Below, piece by piece: positions 11,101 through 26,100 of a DNA stretch of 64,000 nt. The notes below the pieces were generated by a model that was not told where the DNA came from, did not search any database, and worked only from the letters and a program-made list of their open reading frames with translations. A program made the position numbers and the translations under genes. Source of the DNA: Stenopsyche tienmushanensis (Eukaryota > Arthropoda > Insecta > Trichoptera > Stenopsychidae). Location of the stretch: the NCBI GenBank assembly GCA_008973525.1, contig WACJ01000078.1, positions 496,001-560,000 of the forward strand, given 5' to 3'. How positions within the stretch are numbered: the stretch's first letter is position 1; every line of letters starts with the position of its first letter.

Positions 11101-14100
11101 AGGATAGTTAGGATATTTCCGTAAGTACTCACGAAAAGGTTAAGATTATAAACAAATTTTGGTTTGACGCTAGACATATCTTAATTATTAAAATAACGAC
11201 TTGTTTTCAAAACAATGCGAATCATCAATCGTTCTGGAAGCATAACACCATAACATTCCAGATGGTGATAGGAGCAACGTCCATATCTTAATTATCTTAA
11301 TTTTCATTACAAATGGGTAATGGAATAAAGGTTCCAGAATAATCGCTACGAAAGAAGAGGAGCATTAAGCCGAGTATAAAGAGGTGCAGGTCGCCATGCA
11401 GTCAAGCTTTAAGTCAGCTTCGGCTCAGCTCCGAGTGAGCTTCGAACCAGCTTCAAATCTGCTTCGGCTCAGTTTTGAGTGAGCTTCGAGCTTTGAGTCT
11501 TGTTCTAAGACGCAGTCCTTCACATACGGAGAAAGCGGCCAGCATTAAAGAGTCTTTGATCAGGTTGATTGAACCGAAGAAGGTTTTACAACGAAGTAGT
11601 GCACTCGGTGTTGTTGTACAGTGCGCCAATATGGGCTAATGCACTACAAGTGGAAAGGCCTAGGCCCAACATGACCAGGATATAGTGTAGAAGTGCGATG
11701 ACAGTAGCTGCTGCATACCGCACAGTGTCAGAAAACGCTATTTTGGTACTGATTGCCATACCGTCAATTGACCTGTTCTCCCAAGAGACATAGGCTGTCT
11801 AAAAAGGAGCAATAAGAAAGGCTACCAGATAAACCATCATGGTGGTGTGGCAGTCCTGATGGGATGCTCCACATAAAGTCGGTGGACATACCGACTGATC
11901 ACAGATCAGTGGAATAGAAGGGAACGTGGTCAGTTGTGCTACCATCCGATCCAGGTCCTTACCGGGCACGGCTGCTTTCGAATGTACTTTCACAAAACAG
12001 CCAAGAAGGCCCGGAATGCCATCATTGTGGGGCAACGACAACGCCGCACACACGACGTTCGACTGCACAGCATGGATGGTTGAAAGGAACACTCTCTACG
12101 AGGAACTTGAACTAAATACGCTCTCGCCTGTCAATATAATTTCTTAAGGATGCTAGGGAATGGAATGCGTGGTGCAGGTACACAAAGTGCATTATACAGC
12201 AAACGGAAAATGCTGAATGTGAGAGGCGAAAAAGAGTTTCTGAAGTAACCCCTACGTAACAGACAAAATAATTTACAAGTTAACAAAACCGAAGGGGCCA
12301 GAAAAGACACATCGCTGCCACCTTTTACTAGTCACCAGATGGCAGCAGAAGAAGAGAAGGGTTTTAGTGGGTAAAAATTCCACACTACTACCAGAATGGT
12401 GGTGTCTTTGGAAGATTTCCCCTCTTCGCAAAAAAAAGGCTCAGTCAGCTTCGAGCTTCGAGTCTAGTTGAGGCTCAGTCTAAGGCTCAGCTTGAGTTAA
12501 AAATATACCAAAATACAATTTTTTAATTATTTTGTAAGCACGTATTTACCTAATAATATTTCGCATTTAAAATAAACATTTTTGAGTTTGAAGAAAGGAA
12601 AAAACCATCAATAAAATATCCTTCAAGAAACATATTAGAAGTCGATCCCGAGAAAATTTAAAATTGAAAAGTAGCTCTCAAGGCAAAAAAGGTTGGGCAT
12701 CCATGCTGTACGTATTGGTCGATCTAAGTACATATATATGCAACGATCTTGCAAATATCATCAACCAAGTCAAAATTTAGATTATTTTTTTAAATTGGAT
12801 CTTGTTTTGATCGGAGGTTCCATTTATAAGATATCATTTATTAGAGTTGATTTTATATTAGGCTTATTTAAAGGCTATATAATATAACATCTTATATAAA
12901 ATTGATTCCTAGAGCTAATTACTTAGATTACTAACTTATCTATAGGACTAAAAAGATAACAAGTATAACGATAAAAATAAAATTCACAAAAAAGATAAGA
13001 TAATAGCTAACAAATGATGGATGAAAAAAACAAAAATAATACGACAATAGATGACAAGTATGGTGACGAAAATATAAAAATTTACAAAATAAATTTCAAA
13101 AAGTTATGTAATTCTGATAAGTAGCTAAATCTTTTCGATTCCTTTTTTTTGTATGAGATAGATTTAGCTGTTAAGGCAGTGTTTCCTAACCTTTTTAGTC
13201 TCGTTACCCCTGTAGCCTATCAGGGAAACTGGTTTTACCCCCCTTTAAAATTTTATCATGAAATTGCACAAAACTATACGAAATTATATTTTTAACATAC
13301 TTTCTTGATTAATTAATTATGGTTAATGTGAAAGTTGAAATTGTTTTGCTTTCACAAGTTTAGAGAAGATGTGTCAGCCAAAGTAATTCAATTTTGGCTG
13401 ACACATCTTCGTATTTAAAAATTCCTTCATCAGTAGAAAATGATCCCAATATCCAAGAATTGAATTGACAGTTGTTCATGTCCGGGAAATATACTGCAGA
13501 TAAATGGTGAATGGCAGAATTTTCAAACGTGATTTTTTCAGATTTGTCATTTACCAATTGCTCACCAGTTGTGTAAACATCGATATATCGTTAACTTGAA
13601 CTCTACGTTAGTAAAATTCCAATTTATGCAGAAATCTTGCAACTTTATCCTGTGCTGTTAAGATATTCATCCTATTTCCTTGTTATCAGACTGTTAGTTT
13701 CACTGAAAAAATCAGCAAGAAACGTCAGCATTTTGATGAATGATTTATCTTTTATTTTTGAGTACAATTTTATTTCTTTTTGTGTTTTCTGGTTTTCGAA
13801 AAACAATCTTATTTCTTCACGGAGCTCATAAACTCTGTTTAAAATTCTCCCTCTCGACAGCCAGAGTACCTCTGTGTTGTACTTTCTTTAATTTCAGAAA
13901 TAATGGTTTCCAAAATATTATTATTCAACTCTAAAATACGACTTTGAATTGTTCTATTAGAGAATTATATTTGATTAATCTTAGCCACGCGTTGCTCACC
14001 AATAACGAGAGACACAAACAAGGTTTCATGAGTTCCTTTCCTATAGTTTGCCGTTTTTTGTTCATAGCAATGGGATAAGCTATTTGATACGAAGCTTAAA

Positions 14101-17100
14101 GACATGATCCAGTTATCTTTTGTGCATTTCCTGTGGAAGCAAATTGCAAAAACTCTCTTTTCTCTTAAAAAATCAAATTATTTATTTGCCAACTCCTTAT
14201 AAACATTCTCGAAATGTTCTTTTAGTTTGCTCGGTTTCATGCTCTCTGAACCAAGAACTTTATTACATATAACACTGAGACTTTTCTTTATTCCTGTCAA
14301 CAATATTCGAAACCCCATTGCAGAAATGCTTCTTTATACAAGCGCTTTTTTCCAGAAGTAGAAGTCTTTTCACTTAAAACTGTTACAGATGCGAAATGTA
14401 CAAATTAGTACTCGAGTAAGTTGAAACTGAACCGTCTCCGTGATTCTTCATCCCTCTACTTGCAAGAAGGATTGCTAGAAAAGAATTAGAACACAGTGAG
14501 AGACTTCTTGAAAGAGAGTACAAGCTACATGACGCTCATCTGTCATTCTATTGATTATATCTACATACCAAAAAATAACAGCGTTATTACCCCCGCAGAA
14601 TAGTAATTTTACCCCTCGGGGGGTAATTACCCCTAGGTTAGGAACCACTGTGTTAAGGGGATCGAAGTAATCAATTTTTTTGCGGGTGAAAAACATTTAT
14701 TTATTAAGGAAATCTTAAATAAAATGGGGCCTTGAATAACACGGTTATATGGTTCCGCAAAAACGTCGTGTAATACAAATCCGTGTTATTCAAGGTTAGA
14801 AGTTCATACAAAATTAGGGTTTGCATTCCAAATAAATATTGAAGATAGTATGTATAAGTACGTACTTTATTTTTTTCAATAAATAATAATTTCGAAAAAA
14901 ATCTTCACTGGGCGAAAATCGATCCATTGTAAATTGGGCTAATAAATTTGAACTTGAAAAATCACAATTTATTCTTGATGATTATAGTCACCAAAAGAGC
15001 ACAAAACACGATTTGAAAGTGCAGCAGCCTGAGTGCAACTAATCCCCAAAAACGGTCAAGCAATAAAACGAAAACCATTTTGGGTTCTACTAATACAGTG
15101 AAACCTCGATTTTACGTTTTCCAAGGGACCGTGGAAAAAAACGGTAATTGCGGGAAACGGTGCATGCGGGAAAGCTTCAAATAATAACAATCAAGTAAAA
15201 TCTTAAAAAAACATTTATTTATTAGTTACTTGTACATACTGTATATAAAAAATATTTTTTAAAAAAACTCCTTTTTGTTTGTTTGCTTCTTTGTTGTTTG
15301 GCACTCTAGGCCCGATCCACACTATGGTGCCGGTAACGGTTCGATCTCGCTCTCGGTCTCGATCCGGTCAAATATTCTCATACAAAAAACGGGATTGGAA
15401 CGATCCGATAGTGTGAATACTCTGATTGTTTCTTGTGTAAGAATATTTGATCGGACCGGGATCGGAGCGAGATCGAACCGTCAACGGCACCATAGTGTGG
15501 ATCGGGCCTCAATCGGAACAAAGAAGCCTCAAACTCGCGTTCTTTTCTAAGAGCGGATTCATCGATTTCCTTGGAATAGAAAAATGATTTCATTTTTTCC
15601 AACCTGCACTCGGCTGTGTCAAACTTTCTTGCCGAGATACGGAGAAATATGCAACAAAAACGGTCAATCGGGATAATATTTGCGACGGGACCAAAATATT
15701 TAAACGGTTTATCGAGGAAATCGGTAAATCGGGGAACGGTCAATGCGGGATTATTTTACATTGTTCTTATGGAAGTTTGACGGGACTATAAAAAATAAAC
15801 GTTCCATCCGGGAAAACGTATTATGCGAAAACGGTTGATCGAGGTTCCACTGTATATAAATAAATAAACAGTGTTGATAGCACACAATATTCGGTAATTT
15901 CTTCAAGTACACATAAACAATACGTTTGAAATAGATTCATCAGTCGATAAATTTGGGTTATTGATCTATACAATCGCACGATGTACGCAAGATACTCTCT
16001 CCGTCTCTGTCTCCCATTCACAATCTCCGACTTGCAGGATACTCTCTCCGTGTCTGTCTCTATCCGAGCTCAACGTGTAAGAATGCTATTTCTGGATCAC
16101 TGGAATTCGACGACAAATACGCGTCTAAACTCCAGATTGTCGCTCTGCCGGTATTCTCAGACTGGAGAGGCGTACATCATGATGGGATTTTTTTTGTTCT
16201 TATTAAATAGGATCAGCTTTAGCGATCTTTTTTCGTGACGCTATTAATGTGCGGAACCCAGTTAAATCGCGAATCAAAGATTGCTGCGAGATATTTGGGT
16301 TGTTTGAGCCACGACATTGTTTCTGATGGGAGAGTGAGAGAAATTTAGAGGGATTTTTTTTCTTCGACAATCCTCTGGCGAATAGCATCGCCGCGCTCCT
16401 TTTAGCATTGATTTTTTTTTGGCAGGCGTAGAAATCAATGAATCAGGGGGCGTTGCTGGGAACATTATCCTGCTCCACCGTGGCTGCTACAAGTATTTGC
16501 AGGGAATAGGGGGTTTGGACAACTCACTGCCAGTTCTGGAAAGGAGCTAGTTTAGTCCGGAAATTAGTCTATTATTAAGTTAATATGCCAGATACAGTAG
16601 AACCTCCATTATCCGGACCTCTATTATCCGGATTTTCGATTATCCGGATCGTTCAAAATAAAAAATACAGTTTATTGATGTGCACATGGAGAATTGTGTT
16701 CACTTTTACTCACGTATGTGATGGATTGCAAACAAACATTTTTTTGGTTCATTGTATGGTGAATTTGTTCTAATATCATCGGGTGTACAGTAATAATAAT
16801 AATCCTTTATAAAAATAATTTTACATGAGTACATTAATACATACTTAAATCTAGCAGTTCATATATTGAAGTCTTAGTTTTAAGCTAGTGATATAGAGTT
16901 TATTAAGTGCGGACAGTAGACTGATCGGTCTATAGATTTCGGGATAGATCATTTTTTTAATGATTTTGGAATCAGAATTACCTTTGAAAATTTCCATAAA
17001 GTGGGATAATAACCGATTTCCAGGCAAGCATTGAAAACTTTCGTGGGAAGTTTTTAATGATTGTATTATCAATTCCGTCGAACCTGTGGATTTTTTGTTT

Positions 17101-20100
17101 TTAATCTTTCTTTTTTCTTGATAAAAATTTCTAACGGAGTGATTATTTTAGTATCGGTTAAGGATTTAGGATTATTTTTGAAGAACTATTTTAATGATTT
17201 CGAAATCGTCTGCTTTGTGCTGTTGTCACTTAAGTGCTGGGAATCCTGGTGATTAGTTGCAAAAGTTTTGGATAATCGGTTTAACTTATCAACGTTATCG
17301 TCGACTATTCGGAGATCCGCACATAAAGAGGGAAAACCCATCGCCTTTTGTTTGACCGATTTGACGAGCATCGGGTGTAAAATATCATGCATTTTTTGTA
17401 CAATAAAAAATAGATTACTAGTCTTCAATCGAGTGATTAAATTACAATGCAAAGAATTCTGAATTTCAAATTTTTAATGATAAGGAAATAATTGAAGAAA
17501 TATCTGCCTCAGAAAAACAAGATCCAGAAGACGAAGAAGAGTTTTGCGAGGGAGGAGATATTGGTCCTACACACTCTGAATTTTTTCATTGTTTAGATGT
17601 CTCCATGAAATGGTTTGAGAAGCAAAAATAATGTAAATCAGGACATCTTATATATCTTAAGAATATTTGCGATTTAGCAGCTTCTAAAAGAAAAGCGAAC
17701 TTTAATCGATACTTGATTTTTTTGATAAAAATAATTTATTATAAGTGTATGTGTTGGTAAATCTAGACGAATAAAAATTATTTATACTTTCCCTGTTAGT
17801 TATGATTTTTTTTCGATTATCCGGATTTTTCGGTATCCGGACTACCTTCATCCCCAATTAGTCCGGATAATCGAGGTTCTACTGTAGTTGTCTATAAGAT
17901 TCTACATTTAAAAGAAAATTGAAGAAGTAGACTACGGAATTATTCTCCGTAGAATCCTTCTTCCGCACATTTGGTGCCAATGTTATCGCAAATTTTTTGA
18001 ATGCGCTATATGCGCGGGGACCAGGCGCTAGGTCTGCGACACTCCGAAAGACTACCTATACCGAACCGAAAGAGAGATACCTTGAATCGTCCAAATTTGT
18101 ATTTCTTGTAATGATTGCAATTCTTCATTTAGAGCCCCAGACGCTTAGTAAGTCTAATTGTGATCGAATCGAAAGGATGATCGAATTTGGGAATATCGCT
18201 AGTATATATGGAAAATAATATAAAGGCGAGGATGGATCCTCGGGGGATGAATATCTGACAGGGAGGAAGATATTTTGGCACGAAACCATCGTTCGGAAAA
18301 GTTACTGTCAGTCATGCGGATTGTGGAGTGGAGGAATCCCGTGATTCCCAATAATTCATTACCAAATGAAAACCTCCATTATTTCGTCAATCTTTAATTA
18401 TTTGCATTACTCGTGTGTTTTTTTTTTAATGTTTATACATGTTATTTCGATCAACATTTCAAATAATTCTTAATATTTTAGATTTTCATCCTACAGTCAA
18501 TGGATATTCGCATTAATTCTCAAGATACAAAAGGAAGAACCCCGCTATTTTTAGCGATAGAAGAAGGAATGAAATGGGAAATCATAAATATACTATTGGA
18601 TATGGGAGCCGATCCTAATATTTGTGACAAGAGTGGCAAAAATCCAGTATTGTTGGCAGCAATACTTGGAAATTTTATGATTGCAAATAAAATTATCGAG
18701 CACTGTAAATATAGTACATTTGTTTACATTTTCATAAAGTAAGGTTTTTTAAAGTAATAATTTTGTAATTTTGCAGCAAAGATTCCGTTTAATTTATACA
18801 ACTGGAAAGATCTCAAAGGTAGATCAATTTTACATGCAGCGGTGAAAAAAAACATGAGCATTGATACCTTTAAAAAAAATTCCGAAGAAGTTTTTGATCT
18901 AAATATATTAAATTCTCACGGAAAAACCCCTTTGTTTGTAGCAGCAGAGCTTGGATATGTTAATATTGTCCAAGAACTAATCATTGCAGGTAGATAATAT
19001 CATTGTTTCTGTTTGGTTGGATATTTTTGTGATTCTTTTTGACAACATGTAGCCTATATTTAACTCAAGTATAGTTAAATCAGCATTGTCTTCCGTTGTT
19101 TTCTATATTGTTTTGAAATCGTCGAACTGAGAGGGTCAACCTGAAATAGGAAACCACTCAGTCTCGATTTCGCTCGGGTAAGTTGCGCGTGGACGGTGAG
19201 ACACCCTCAATTGGGGTAGGAGAGAATCCTAGATGCACTTAAGCGTCACATCTGTTTTTAACCTAGGCCGGCAACACCCTAGCGAGGAAAGAAGGAATTG
19301 GACTCTTTGCATTCCAGAAAGCCCTTTTCAGTAGAATCAAAAAGGTCATCTAGAGTAGTTTTCCACTGTCTTCCGAAGAAAATCCGTTAATACAGGAGAC
19401 CTGCTAGGTGAATGTTCTAAACGAAACTCGGAGGTTATGCTACCTTTAATATCGAGCGAATGAGAAGGTGAATGTATGATACAGACAAAATGGACGTAAC
19501 TCCTTCCTATGAATGGATATTGAAGAGGCCCATAGTTCTGCAGTGGACTGTTTGGGGTTGCACTATGATGATGATAGTTAATTATATTTCCACTGTGGTC
19601 CATGAGGTAAGAGTATCAATATTCAAAGTAATACAATAAGCCAAGTTCAAGTGCTCTTGCAGATCTCGGCTTCCGCAAGCATTCCTCTGTTTAGTCATTG
19701 GCAATTAAACAGCCATGTGGTGGATTTATGATTAGGAAGACAAGCATTAGACTTATTTTCAGTTGTTGATTGATAGAGTAGCGAATTTGTAAAGGCGAAA
19801 AGCTAAGATGAAGAGTTGAGAATATTCGTTCACGGAAAGAGATTTTTTTCTCTTGGTATCAGTTCTATGTCCCCTCTGGATTTTATTAAAACTCTTTCCC
19901 CTTAATAATCCATCATTTGTGTCCGGAACACATCAAGCGTAAAAAGTTGAGCAACTCTGCGATCGTTGTGACCGCATGTTAATTAGTAGAGATACGTGTT
20001 TTTAGCATCTATTTTTTTAAAAAATAGCGTTTATATTCTTGAATTTAGCGTTTTGGAGCAAATAAAATAACAAAATTTAGCATCTATTGTATTTAGCATC

Positions 20101-23100
20101 TATTTCTTAAACACAAATTTGAAGTTAAATAGTCTAATTTAATCATAATTTGCAAAAATTATACATACATATATTGTAAAAAACATTTGAAATTATTTAA
20201 AAATAGAAAAACATCAATTAAAATTACATAATTATTAAAATTTATCATCGAGCATTTTTCTATTGACGATTCTTTCAATCTAGTACGTCGATCGTTTACA
20301 ATTAAATTATATGAACTGAAAAACCTTTCTACATCAACACTATTTGCAGGACACCAAATTGATTGAATGGCTGCATTGCCGAATTCTTCGTGCTTTTCCC
20401 ACTAAACTAATTTTGTGAGCCCCGCATTTAAAATGTAGCATTTTATTTCCAATTAATACACTGAGACTTTTATGGCACGCAATCATATAGGGCGCCAAGT
20501 CCGAGACAAATCCTAATATGTCCGAATATGAAATTTCATATTCTTTGAGAGTATCTACTATTGTTTGCGAACATGTAGTAGCATTTGCCACATCCAAAAA
20601 ATTACATGATGCCAAGTAGACATTTTGTTCACTGGCAGGTAGCACTGTTTTAACCTTTTCGTTAGTGAGCAAATTTAAAATCGATGAAGTCGTTGATGTC
20701 ATAATCGCTTTACACCGATTACTTTCTGTCAGCTCCTAATCAGCGTAAGACAATCTTCAATTGTAAATGAACACTTGATAGTGAATACAAGACCACGTCA
20801 TTTCTTTACATAAACAATGCACAAAAATCGATTCATTTGCTCCTCCTTTAGAAGGAAATGATAATTGAACAAAGACTCATTCAACACGCAGAGAAGAACG
20901 GCAAGCAGTTAAATAAACAAACACTCTCGATAACACACAATATTCGGTCGTTTCTTTGCGTAAACAAATAACACACTTGAAATCGAAATCATTATAAGTC
21001 GATAAATTTGGGCTTAACGATCTATACAATCATGCGAGGAACTATCCGTCTCAGTCTCCCGAACTGCGCTAAGTTCTCTTTGTCTGTCTCCGAGCTTCAA
21101 TGTGCAAGATTGCTCTATCTGGATCACTAGAGTGCCGCCGTACCGGTACGGCCATACCGCTCAAAGGGTTAAATAAAACGGCAAAAACACAGCGCCCCAT
21201 CTTGTCTGAAGTTTCATCGACCACTATTATGATAGATATATTTTTAATTTTCTTCATGCCTTCTTTTTTCATATCTGCTCCACAAAATGGAACATACGTT
21301 CTTCTTAATTGATCTGCACATGGCAAATCACTGGATCCCTGCACATATTTCCAAAAACATTCTTTCACCGCAGGATGGTTCAACTTTTCCAGGGGTATGT
21401 TGGTTTTGAGACACGTGCTAACCGTATTTTTAATGAATATCAGTTTTTCTTGTCGTCTATCTATTATATTTGCTATTGTCGATTGATGAGTCTTACTTGT
21501 GGCAGTTGTCGAAGCTTTCTTCTTGTGTCCATTTGATTGGATATGTTTTGTTAAAATGTCTTTCTTTTTCCAATCTAACTGACAATTGCAATGCCTGCAT
21601 ATTAAAATATTTTTATCATTCACATAAAATCCATCTGCCTTGTAAGCTGTAGCTCTCTCTTTAACTGGTTGACGCACACGTCTGGAATAACGATTTTCGT
21701 AATTTATGAACGTAAAATTGGAGTTAAACCATCGCTAAAACACACAATTATTATTGTATTGAATCAATGACATTTATTGTTGACAGTAGCGTTATCTGCC
21801 TCATTTCAATTTTTTGAGAAGTTTGAGAGTTTTTGAGCCGCTTACGTTTGTTTTCGGTTTGAAGTGTCCACGAAGATGGTATGCATTGACTTATCTGGCG
21901 CAAAAAGCAAGTATTATCTGCTGACGGATGATGGGATTTGACGGCTGTGTACGTCAAAGTCTTAATACCGACATTTACTCGACCCATATTCTTGAGACTA
22001 AAACATATATTTTATTGATTAACAAACGTTGGATAATTTTTAAAACGTGACATTATTTAAATTGTGAAAAAAAACTCACCAAGTAGTATATTTAAACAAT
22101 GTTATGAATGATTACGATACGTGCGTAAACCTCACAACCACGCAAATGACACAAAACAAGTACCAACCTAAGTGTGTGACATCATAGAGTATGGACAAGA
22201 GTTGAGCATAGAGTCTGGGAAGATTATCTTAGTTATTTTTCAAGATAAACGATATTTGGAAAAATATTTATCAGTTTTAATAAAATTTCGCATCTATTCG
22301 CATATTTTAACAATTTCGCAACAATTTCGCATTTATCGCAAAACGCGATAATCACGTATCTCTATTAATTAGGCACTGTTTTTCGACCTCGTCATCCTAG
22401 GGCTGCCATGTTAATATAGGCGTAGGAAACAGGAGGACAGGTATTTCCTCTATGACCAAAAGGGACATGTTTTTGGTCGTTTTATTTGCTATTATTATTT
22501 TTTTGCCAAAGCTCGATATGAATCTGCTACAAAAGTGTCTATAATTTAAGGGGCAGATATAAACCAGAGAGATCCATGTGGTAAGACTCCACTATATGTC
22601 GCAGCAAGGGAAGGACATGAAGATATTATATCAACTCTGTTTATGCGAGAGACGCCTGTTAGTTATTGTCAGAATCATCCTTTCCTCCCTACCGCTTTAC
22701 ACGTGGCTGTTTTTAAAAAGCACAAAATAAGTTTGGTAACAAAATAATGTATTTGAAAATATTTGCTAACATTTGATTTACATAAATTGAAAAATATTAC
22801 TATTATATATTTTTACAGATATCTACACTGCTGCTCAGTGAAGATGAACTAGAAACGTGCAATATGTTTGGCGAAACCCCATTTCTACTTGCGATGCTTG
22901 CGGATAATGCCCATGCTCTTAATGTTTTAGTTGAAGAAGGCGCCGAAGTTTATGTTGCTGATAAATATGGTAAATATTAAAATCACAGTTGAAATTAAGA
23001 GAAAAATAATCATTTTCGTGGTTCCAAAAGTTCATAAAATTATATTTAATTTTTGTGTGTATTTCTTAACGCTTGCTATCGCATCATTGTCATTTTAAAA

Positions 23101-26100
23101 AAATCATTGCAGAACTCAGAAACTAAGTCTTAATAAATCGGACTAGTAAATATCTTTCTGAAAATTCATATAAAAAAAACCATGCACAAACTTTCACAAT
23201 TCCTTCTATAATATAAACAACTTATTTTCTGAACGCTTCTGTCCAGTAGTTGATCGAAGCGATCACCCCAGAACAGACCAGATCTTACTCCTCAGTCACT
23301 ACCGCTCCACTCAATTGAAATTTCGGAGTACCAAACTCCATGGATAGTATTGTTGCCAATAAAGGTTCCAGTCCAGATGGTATATCATTCCTTTTTTTTA
23401 AGAGATGTTCAATATCTCTGTCTCTCTCTTTGTCTCTAAAACTTCAACAACTCCCTCATATCCAGTAAATTCCCTGACGAGTGGTAAAAGACAAGGATAA
23501 TGCTAATACATAAAAATAATCCCTTCGAGGATGTAATGAACTATAGACCCAAATCCATTCTATTCGCATTTGCCAAGTTTTCTGAATCTGTTGTCTGTCC
23601 AATCATCACTAGTCACATTGACAGCTCAGTGCCAAACAGTATGGTTTTCGTTCCCGTAGGTCGGTGGTAAATAATCTTCTTTGCTATGTTAACAAGTTAG
23701 CAACGACAATAGATCTCAGAAGTCAAATGAGTGCTTTGTACGTGGACTTCTCCAGTGCCTTTGACAAAGCAATGTTTTACTTCCTATCTAAGTCAAAAAC
23801 CCTAATCAGTAGTAGTTGGAGAATATACGGCAAAGGAATATTTTCCAGTATCTGGAGTTCCACAGAGATCGCATCTGGGGTCCACCCAGCAATCCAAGCA
23901 AAATCCCACCAATTTCTGCTATAAAATCAACGCTGAACCGATCAATGAGTCATCGGAGGTAAGAGACTTAGAAGTGTTATTTGACAAGAAACTGGAATTC
24001 ACTGCTCACATCAACAATATTGTCGACAAATCTGCAAAAATAATGAGCATTTAAAACTGAGAAGACCCTACCCAAAGTGATGCTTTTCAAGTCATTAGTT
24101 AGAAGCGTCTCGGATCATTTGGAAGTCAAGGGATAAAAAGAATGAAGAGATCCTTTTTCCTGGCCCCATAATATTAGCACTAGGACCTTTTCATTCTTAT
24201 AACCCTTATAGCCCACAAGAGAAACTTATTTTACCCCCATTCAATTTTTATTGAAGAAAACAAGACATACATACAAATAGCTTTTATCTAATATATAAAA
24301 ATAAATGTATGTTTGTTCCTACGTAATGCGCTGCCATACTGTTCATCAGATTTCGATAAAACTTCATCCACTTATTGCTAAAGATTACGCGAGTAACATA
24401 AGCATAGTACAATTAACTTACAGTAGATCTTATGTATAAAAATCAATGTATGTATATTTGTTGATATTTTGTGCGCCCAAAAGTACCCGACCTAAGGTAT
24501 AATTGGCGGTTGTTGTTTTAAAAAAATATTATGATTGAAAGTGTCTGTCTTATAAAGCTTAAGTTTCAAGTTTCATGGCGCTTCGTTGTTTTTAGTATTT
24601 GTTTGACATCAATCAATATTGAACGCTCTTAATGAATTTGTAAGCATGGAAAAAATTGGCTATCGTTAAGTAATATAATAATTTCATTTGAAATGTCACG
24701 AGCCACCTATGTAAGTTAGCTTCTGAGGGGCCTTCTATGATCTTACAGACAATAGAATGCCCTGAGTACGCATTTATTCCCGTAAATGCTGCAAAAAGCT
24801 CTAAAAGAGGACGGAGCGGCCAAAAGGTCTGCGTGTTCAACCGGTTCGCTTTTCGGAGCGCTGATATGACGAATAAGCGCTTCGCGATCGGACGCCATAC
24901 CCGAACATGTCTACAGAACGATTACGGATATTCATTACAAAACGAAGTTGTCTGAAGAAAACTGATCGGATGGGTCTAGGGATTACAATTTTTCTAATTA
25001 TCAGCTATTCGAATATCGAATAGTAAAATTGGTCACTATTCGGATATATTCGGATATCCGAATAGTTTTTAAAGTATGAAAATAACAAACATTACCATTT
25101 AAAACGAGCGTATTTTTATCATTTATTGAAACTTGAAAATTCACATTTTAAATATAACAGAGCATTAAATGTTTGTTGTTTGTTCTTAATTTAGTTTTAG
25201 TTTATCCTACCTTTGAAAATGCTCGTTCAGTAGCTGTTTACGTTGGTTTTATTGTTAGAAGTTTATTAAACAACACGTCCAACTTTTCCGTCCTTCTATA
25301 TTGATCTAAATATTTGAAATCTTTTTTCAGGTTATTTGTACGGTCATATTTCTTCGTTTTCGTGAAAAACAACATTAAATTTTACATTTCATGATGCAAT
25401 TTTGAAATTGAAAGAGAATGAGGTGTTATTTCTACACCATATAAGATATTCATAGCACCAAAGCTCGGGGAAGGCAAAAAACAATATCCCTAAGTAATGG
25501 TTTCACTCAGGTAGTGAATACCCCAGTATTCGTGTGATCTTTCGTCGATTTGGTAAAATATTATATTAACACTTTGACGTACACAGCCGTCAAATCCCGT
25601 CATGCATCAGCAGATAATACTTGCTTATTGCGCCAGATAAGTCTATGTATACCGTTTTCGTGGACACTTCAAATCTTATCTCACATCGACGAAACTCGTC
25701 AAAACGAAAACAACCTTAAGCGAGTCAAAAAATCTCAAACTTCTCTGAGAATAGAAATGAGGCAGATAAAGCTACTGTCAACAATCAATGTCATTGATTC
25801 AAAACAATAATTATTGTGTGTTTTAGCGATGGTTTAATTCCAATTTTACGTTCATAAATTGCGAAAATCGTTATTCCAGACGTGTGTCAACCGAGCAAAA
25901 ATTATTACGAATACTATTCGGATATTTTCTCAAATATCCGAGTATGGAATAGCCCTAAAACTGGCGAATATATCCGGATTTCGAATATCCGAATATCCGG
26001 ATTGGAATCCCTAGATGGGTCGTTTATTGTTTACAATCGAGATGAGATCGCGAACGATTCTAGACTTCCCCCCCCGTCCATAACAACTATATATTTATCT

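Larger units (their letters stand above)
16595..17884 (+). mobile_element. Tigger/pogo element, 1290 bp
   Basis: TA at 16593-16594 and 17885-17886 flanks CAGTAGAACCTCCATTATCC and GGATAATCGAGGTTCTACTG. ATTATCCGGA is repeated near both ends. A transposase C-terminus survives at 17460-17631. The 5' coding part is missing, and a LINE fragment occupies 16797-17455. The element is inactive. Confidence 0.85.
19987..22364 (-). mobile_element. hAT element, TAGAGATACGTG ends, BED-finger transposase
   Basis: An exact 8-bp TSD, TTAATTAG, at 19979-19986 and 22365-22372 flanks TAGAGATACGTG and CACGTATCTCTA. Length is 2378 bp, of which 515 bp is the nested insertion at 20654-21168. Without it the element is about the same length as its sister at 45641-47499 (1859 bp). 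The flanks (GTGACCGCATGTTAATTAG and CCTAGGGCTGCCATG) resemble the terminal repeats of the 34790-35543 family, so it landed in an old copy of that family. Confidence 0.93.

Noticed and set aside
15378..15743. 121-codon minus-strand frame
   Set aside because: It runs through the foldback and the MITE end, repeats sequence from both arms and shows no domain.
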